Shown here in pieces: positions 15,175-15,732 of a stretch of 15,732 bases of DNA. The position numbers and the translations under genes were made by a program. Source of the stretch: DAIPHL01 sp036771375 (GTDB lineage: Bacteria > Synergistota > Synergistia > Synergistales > Synergistaceae). How positions within the stretch are numbered: the first letter of the stretch is position 1; every line of letters begins with the position of its first letter. Location of the stretch: contig DAIPHL010000035.1 in assembly GCA_036771375.1 (NCBI GenBank), forward strand, positions 1 through 15,732. The letters run 5' to 3'. The notes below the pieces were generated by a model. That model did not search any database, had not been told where the DNA came from, and worked only from the letters and a program-made list of their open reading frames with translations.

Positions 15175-15732
15175 TCAGGATATTTTCAGCATGGCGACCC
15201 AAATGGGTATGGTTACGGCCGCAAGCACCGTCGTGACGGCGATGATGTCGCAGGCATAGCGTTCCTCCATTCCCATCCCACCCGCGATAATGAACGTGTT
15301 CACGGCCGTGGGCATCGCAGAAATGATGATGGCCGTTTGCATCATGATCTCGGGAACGGGCCACAATTTGAACAAAAGCCAAACCACGGTCGGATGAAGG
15401 ATCAACTTGGCCACTGCGTCCGGCCAGGCTCGAACGAACGAGCCACGGATGTTTTTGATCTCAAGGCTCATACCGAGGCTGATCAGGGCGAATCCGGTGG
15501 CCATGTCCCCCACCAGGTTCAGCGATGACAGCAACGTCGCCGGGACCTTCACATGCAGTTGCGCAAAGATGAGGGCGGTGATGCTGGTCAGTATCAGCGG
15601 GTTTTTTGCGATTCTGCAGAGCGAGCGCCTGAGGAGGACCAACGAGAGCCCCCCGGAGAGCACGAGTTCGCCCCAGACCACCGAAATCAGGTTGTACGCG
15701 GGCAGGGCGACGGCAAGATATATGCGCCGACC
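15175..15732 (-). CDS. AEC-family transporter, C-terminal part (runs off the right edge)
   Basis: The frame is open from the stop at 15175 to the window edge, giving 185 residues of a protein whose relatives are about 300 long, so its start lies outside. It has about five to six hydrophobic segments. Family-typical features of the auxin efflux carrier group (PF03547) are a PAYNLISVVWGE segment near the edge, a G-rich GFALISLGMSLEIK stretch, and PEIMMQTAIIISAMPTAVNT near the end. Bacterial members export or import small carboxylates such as malate or malonate, but the substrate cannot be told. An internal GTG at 15681 could be mistaken for the start; the coding sequence clearly continues upstream of it. 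It is convergent with the tandem paralogue pair. Confidence 0.85.
   Translation of the reverse strand, partial: GRRIYLAVALPAYNLISVVWGELVLSGGLSLVLLRRSLCRIAKNPLILTSITALIFAQLHVKVPATLLSSLNLVGDMATGFALISLGMSLEIKNIRGSFVRAWPDAVAKLILHPTVVWLLFKLWPVPEIMMQTAIIISAMPTAVNTFIIAGGMGMEERYACDIIAVTTVLAAVTIPIWVAMLKIS

Noticed and set aside
1..15732. RNA genes, CRISPR arrays, insertion sequences, prophage or toxin-antitoxin genes
   Set aside because: I looked for tRNA-like cloverleaf segments, spaced repeats, transposase motifs and small gene pairs and found none that could be supported.

Overview
The window is one chromosome-like segment coding on both strands, with no rRNA, tRNA, CRISPR array, insertion sequence or phage gene that I can recognise. 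The moderately GC-rich codon use, tight operons, unusual start codons (TTG, GTG) and gene mix suggest an anaerobic Gram-negative-type bacterium. Synergistota is my best guess, but it is an inference from gene content only. No stretch of 300 bases lacks a gene; the largest gaps are 13028-13264 and 3889-4029, and both carry regulatory-looking sequence.

Region 1 (56-3888, minus strand) is a four-gene metal or metal-complex uptake operon. In transcription order it holds a FecCD-type permease, its ATPase, a DUF4213/DUF364 putative metal-chelation protein and a secreted substrate-binding protein. The first three genes are joined by 4-base ATGA overlaps. A promoter lies upstream (-35 TTGCAA, 17-base spacer, -10 TATAAT). 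A perfect 15-base palindrome covers its -35 element and closely resembles the box of the nickel-sensing Fur homologue Nur. This is the strongest regulatory signal in the window.

Region 2 (4030-4887, plus strand) is a lone helical protein with a degenerate J-domain-like segment. It is divergent from the uptake operon and convergent with the next gene.

Region 3 (4899-13027, minus strand) starts with a CoA-disulfide-reductase-like flavoprotein. Then follow a cardiolipin-synthase-like phospholipase D protein, a membrane-anchored metallophosphoesterase, a YprB-type exonuclease-fold protein and an MFS transporter, with short gaps or overlaps. A phosphomannomutase/phosphoglucomutase follows behind its own extended -10 promoter. 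The last five products point partly to envelope lipid and sugar metabolism, but the cluster looks like a mixed housekeeping operon.

Region 4 (13265-15169, plus strand) is a pair of tandem paralogues of unknown function. Each has a cytoplasmic N-terminal domain, an acidic linker, a conserved C-terminal domain of about 90 residues and one C-terminal membrane anchor. This is the best candidate for an undescribed two-component membrane assembly.

Region 5 (15175-15732, minus strand) is the C-terminal part of an AEC-family transporter that runs off the right edge.
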